6,716 nt of DNA from an uncultured Eubacteriales bacterium. GTDB lineage: Bacteria; Bacillota; Clostridia; Lachnospirales; CAG-274. The stretch spans positions 1-6,716 of the forward strand of contig CABVEG010000094.1 of NCBI GenBank assembly GCA_902497185.1, in the 5' to 3' direction. The position numbers and the translations under genes are program-made. Positions within the stretch are counted from its first letter, which is position 1, and every line of letters begins with the position of its first letter. Below, in pieces: positions 5,050 through 6,716 of this stretch. The notes beneath the pieces were generated by a model, which was not told where the DNA came from, did no database searches, and worked only from the letters and a program-made list of their open reading frames with translations.

Positions 5050-6654
5050 ATGGCTTATCAGGCTTTATACAGACGTTTAAGACCGCAGAAATTTGAAGAT
5101 GTTGTAGGTCAGAATCATATTATAAAAACTTTACAAAATCAAATCGAAAACGGCAGAATAAATCATGCATATCTTTTCTGTGGTACCAGAGGAACAGGAA
5201 AAACCACCACCGCAAAAATATTTGCAAGAGCAATTAACTGTATTGGTGAGGGTATAAAACCATGTAATGAATGTGCTGTGTGTAAGCCTATACTTCAAGG
5301 CACAAGTGTCAATGTTATAGAAATTGATGCTGCAAGCAACAATGGTGTTGATAACATCAGAGATATTATTGATGAAGTAAAGTATCCTCCCACAGATTGT
5401 AAATATAAAGTTTACATAATTGATGAGGTTCATATGCTTTCAGCAGGTGCCTTTAATGCCCTTCTAAAAACACTTGAAGAGCCTCCGGAGTATGTAGTTT
5501 TTATACTTGCAACAACCGATCCTCAAAAAATGCCTGTAACAGTTCTTTCAAGGTGTCAGCGTTTTGATTTTCATAGAATTGACAAGGAAACAATGGTACA
5601 GGTTTTAAAGGAGTATATGGCAGAAGAGAAAGCACAGGTCACTGATGATGCCATTGAGTATATAGCCGAGCTTTCAGACGGTGCAATGAGAGATGCCCTT
5701 AGTGTTATTGACCAATGTATAAGTTTTTATTTTGACAGTGAAGTTACCCTTGATAAGGTTATGGAGATAACGGGCTCTGTTGATCGTTCAGTGTTTTTTG
5801 AGCTTACTGATGCAATGAACAACAGTGACGGCGGAAGATGTATGGATATTATTGACAAGGTTGTGCTTCAGGGAAGAGATATAGGACAGTTTGTTGCAGA
5901 TATGATAACCCATTTCAGGAACCTTCTCTTAGCAGTATCTGTTAAAGGAGAAACAAAGGCCTTGGATTATTCAAAAGACTATGTTGATAAACTTAAATTA
6001 CAAGGCACATCTGTTGGATATGAATATGTATTAAGTCTTATTACATCATTTTCGGAGCTTGCAAATCAGATCAAATTCAGTTCAAATCCAAGAATACTTT
6101 TGGAGGTTTGTACAATTAAAGGATGTAACCCTGTTGTATCCTATGATTTAGGCAGTGTAAGCAAAAGGCTTAAAAATATTGAAACTAAGCTTGAAAAAGG
6201 TATACCCGTAGGAGAAAGCGTTCAGCCGATTGTTCACATTAAAGAGGAAATGTCAGCCAAGGAAGAGGAAAAGCCTGTTGTAATTAATAAGGCTGTACCT
6301 GAAGATATTAAAAATGTAATTACAGGTTGGAATAAGTTTGCTAAATCTATCGATAAAGGTATGCTTAAATCCGTACTTTCCGTTCAAACAAGACCGGCAT
6401 ATTTAGAGGATGATTATTTAACTCTTGTGGCAGTTAACAACGGACCTTTAATGTGGCTTGAAAGTCACATTGAAGAAATAAAAAAGTATTTTACTGATTA
6501 CTTTCAGAAGGAATTTGAAATCAGAATAATGACAGAGGATAAATACAATAAAAGACATACAGAAAAGTACGGTGCAAAAGACCCTGAAATCAATGTACTT
6601 ACTAAAGAGGACTTTACTAAGGTATTTGGGGACTTTGTAGAGTTTGAAGAGTAA
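5050..6654 (+). CDS. dnaX: DNA polymerase III subunit gamma/tau
   Basis: DnaX is the AAA+ motor subunit of the clamp loader, which opens the beta clamp and ties polymerase to helicase in the replisome. The 534-aa protein starts MAYQALYRRLRPQKFEDVVGQ, as expected. It has Walker A GTRGTGKTT (45-53), the zinc-module cysteines C64, C72, C75 and C78, Walker B VYIIDEVH (121-128), sensor 1 around LATTDPQK (153-160), the SRC arginine-finger motif (167-169) and sensor 2 GAMRDALS (211-218). The collar domain follows to about 365. A charged linker (about 372-415) with EEEK leads to a C-terminal domain (about 416-534) of the tau type found in Firmicutes. The start at 5050 has AGGAGG 8 nt upstream. No run of six or more A occurs where a gamma-producing frameshift would be expected, so a single tau-like product is likely. 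The usual downstream neighbours (YbaB/EbfC family, recR) would lie beyond the window. Confidence 0.97.
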   Translation: MAYQALYRRLRPQKFEDVVGQNHIIKTLQNQIENGRINHAYLFCGTRGTGKTTTAKIFARAINCIGEGIKPCNECAVCKPILQGTSVNVIEIDAASNNGVDNIRDIIDEVKYPPTDCKYKVYIIDEVHMLSAGAFNALLKTLEEPPEYVVFILATTDPQKMPVTVLSRCQRFDFHRIDKETMVQVLKEYMAEEKAQVTDDAIEYIAELSDGAMRDALSVIDQCISFYFDSEVTLDKVMEITGSVDRSVFFELTDAMNNSDGGRCMDIIDKVVLQGRDIGQFVADMITHFRNLLLAVSVKGETKALDYSKDYVDKLKLQGTSVGYEYVLSLITSFSELANQIKFSSNPRILLEVCTIKGCNPVVSYDLGSVSKRLKNIETKLEKGIPVGESVQPIVHIKEEMSAKEEEKPVVINKAVPEDIKNVITGWNKFAKSIDKGMLKSVLSVQTRPAYLEDDYLTLVAVNNGPLMWLESHIEEIKKYFTDYFQKEFEIRIMTEDKYNKRHTEKYGAKDPEINVLTKEDFTKVFGDFVEFEE

Positions 6655-6679
6655 ATTAGTGTTTATGCGACTATTGAAA

Positions 6680-6716
6680 CCCCTCAGTCACTTCGTGACA
6701 GCTCCCCTATAAGGGG
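6680..6716. repeat. Start of a palindromic dispersed-type repeat downstream of dnaX, cut by window end
   Basis: Beginning 26 nt after the dnaX stop, the sequence changes abruptly from AT-rich to a CCCC-initiated block with two tandem hairpins. GTCAC/GTGAC (6687-6691 and 6695-6699) closes a TTC loop, and CCCCT/AGGGG (6704-6708 and 6712-6716) closes a 3-nt ATA loop. This resembles the short palindromic elements with GTCAC-TTC-GTGAC and CCCCT...AGGGG arms that are scattered between genes in many gut Clostridia; that likeness is from memory. The right part is outside the window. It could also act as a transcription end for dnaX, but no U-run is visible. Confidence 0.6.

Noticed and set aside
5131..5433. 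Leftward 100-codon open frame opposite dnaX
   Set aside because: It is antisense to the Walker A to Walker B region of dnaX and has no start signal.
6161..6215. Programmed frameshift in dnaX giving a gamma product
   Set aside because: The longest A-runs here are five bases and do not form a slippery heptamer in frame; no strong downstream hairpin is visible.

Overview
The window is AT-rich with ATA- and AGA-rich codon use, strong Shine-Dalgarno sites and clostridial gene content. It suggests a chromosomal segment of a low-GC Firmicute, most likely class Clostridia (Lachnospiraceae-like). This assignment rests on protein style and gene content, not on a database match.

Layout: two genes read leftward and five read rightward from a divergent intergenic region near 1416-1566. 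Leftward, a single-pass membrane protein with an extracellular LysM plus G5 module (300-1415) is followed, past a perfect 10-bp hairpin (261-292), by the 5' part of a polytopic membrane protein that runs off the left edge (1-245). Rightward, queG (epoxyqueuosine reductase), recU (Holliday junction resolvase) and an apparently exported protein with a degenerate GH26-like barrel form a tight cluster. Their junctions are a 1-nt gap and a 4-nt overlap. After a 144-nt gap with a candidate promoter come a DUF1189-type membrane protein and dnaX (DNA polymerase III gamma/tau), 12 nt apart. The last bases hold the start of what looks like a dispersed palindromic repeat.

The genes mix information processing (tRNA queuosine completion, recombination, replication clamp loading) with cell-envelope functions (LysM/G5 anchor, exported pseudo-glycosidase, two membrane proteins). 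Most of this is ordinary housekeeping. The less ordinary points are: the GH26-like protein that seems to have lost its catalytic glutamates and is translationally coupled to recU through a TTG start; the LysM-G5 protein without a peptidase domain and with a Ser/Asp/Glu tail; the interleaved divergent promoters; and the palindromic repeat after dnaX. I found no convincing new defence or mobile system, no CRISPR array and no RNA gene.
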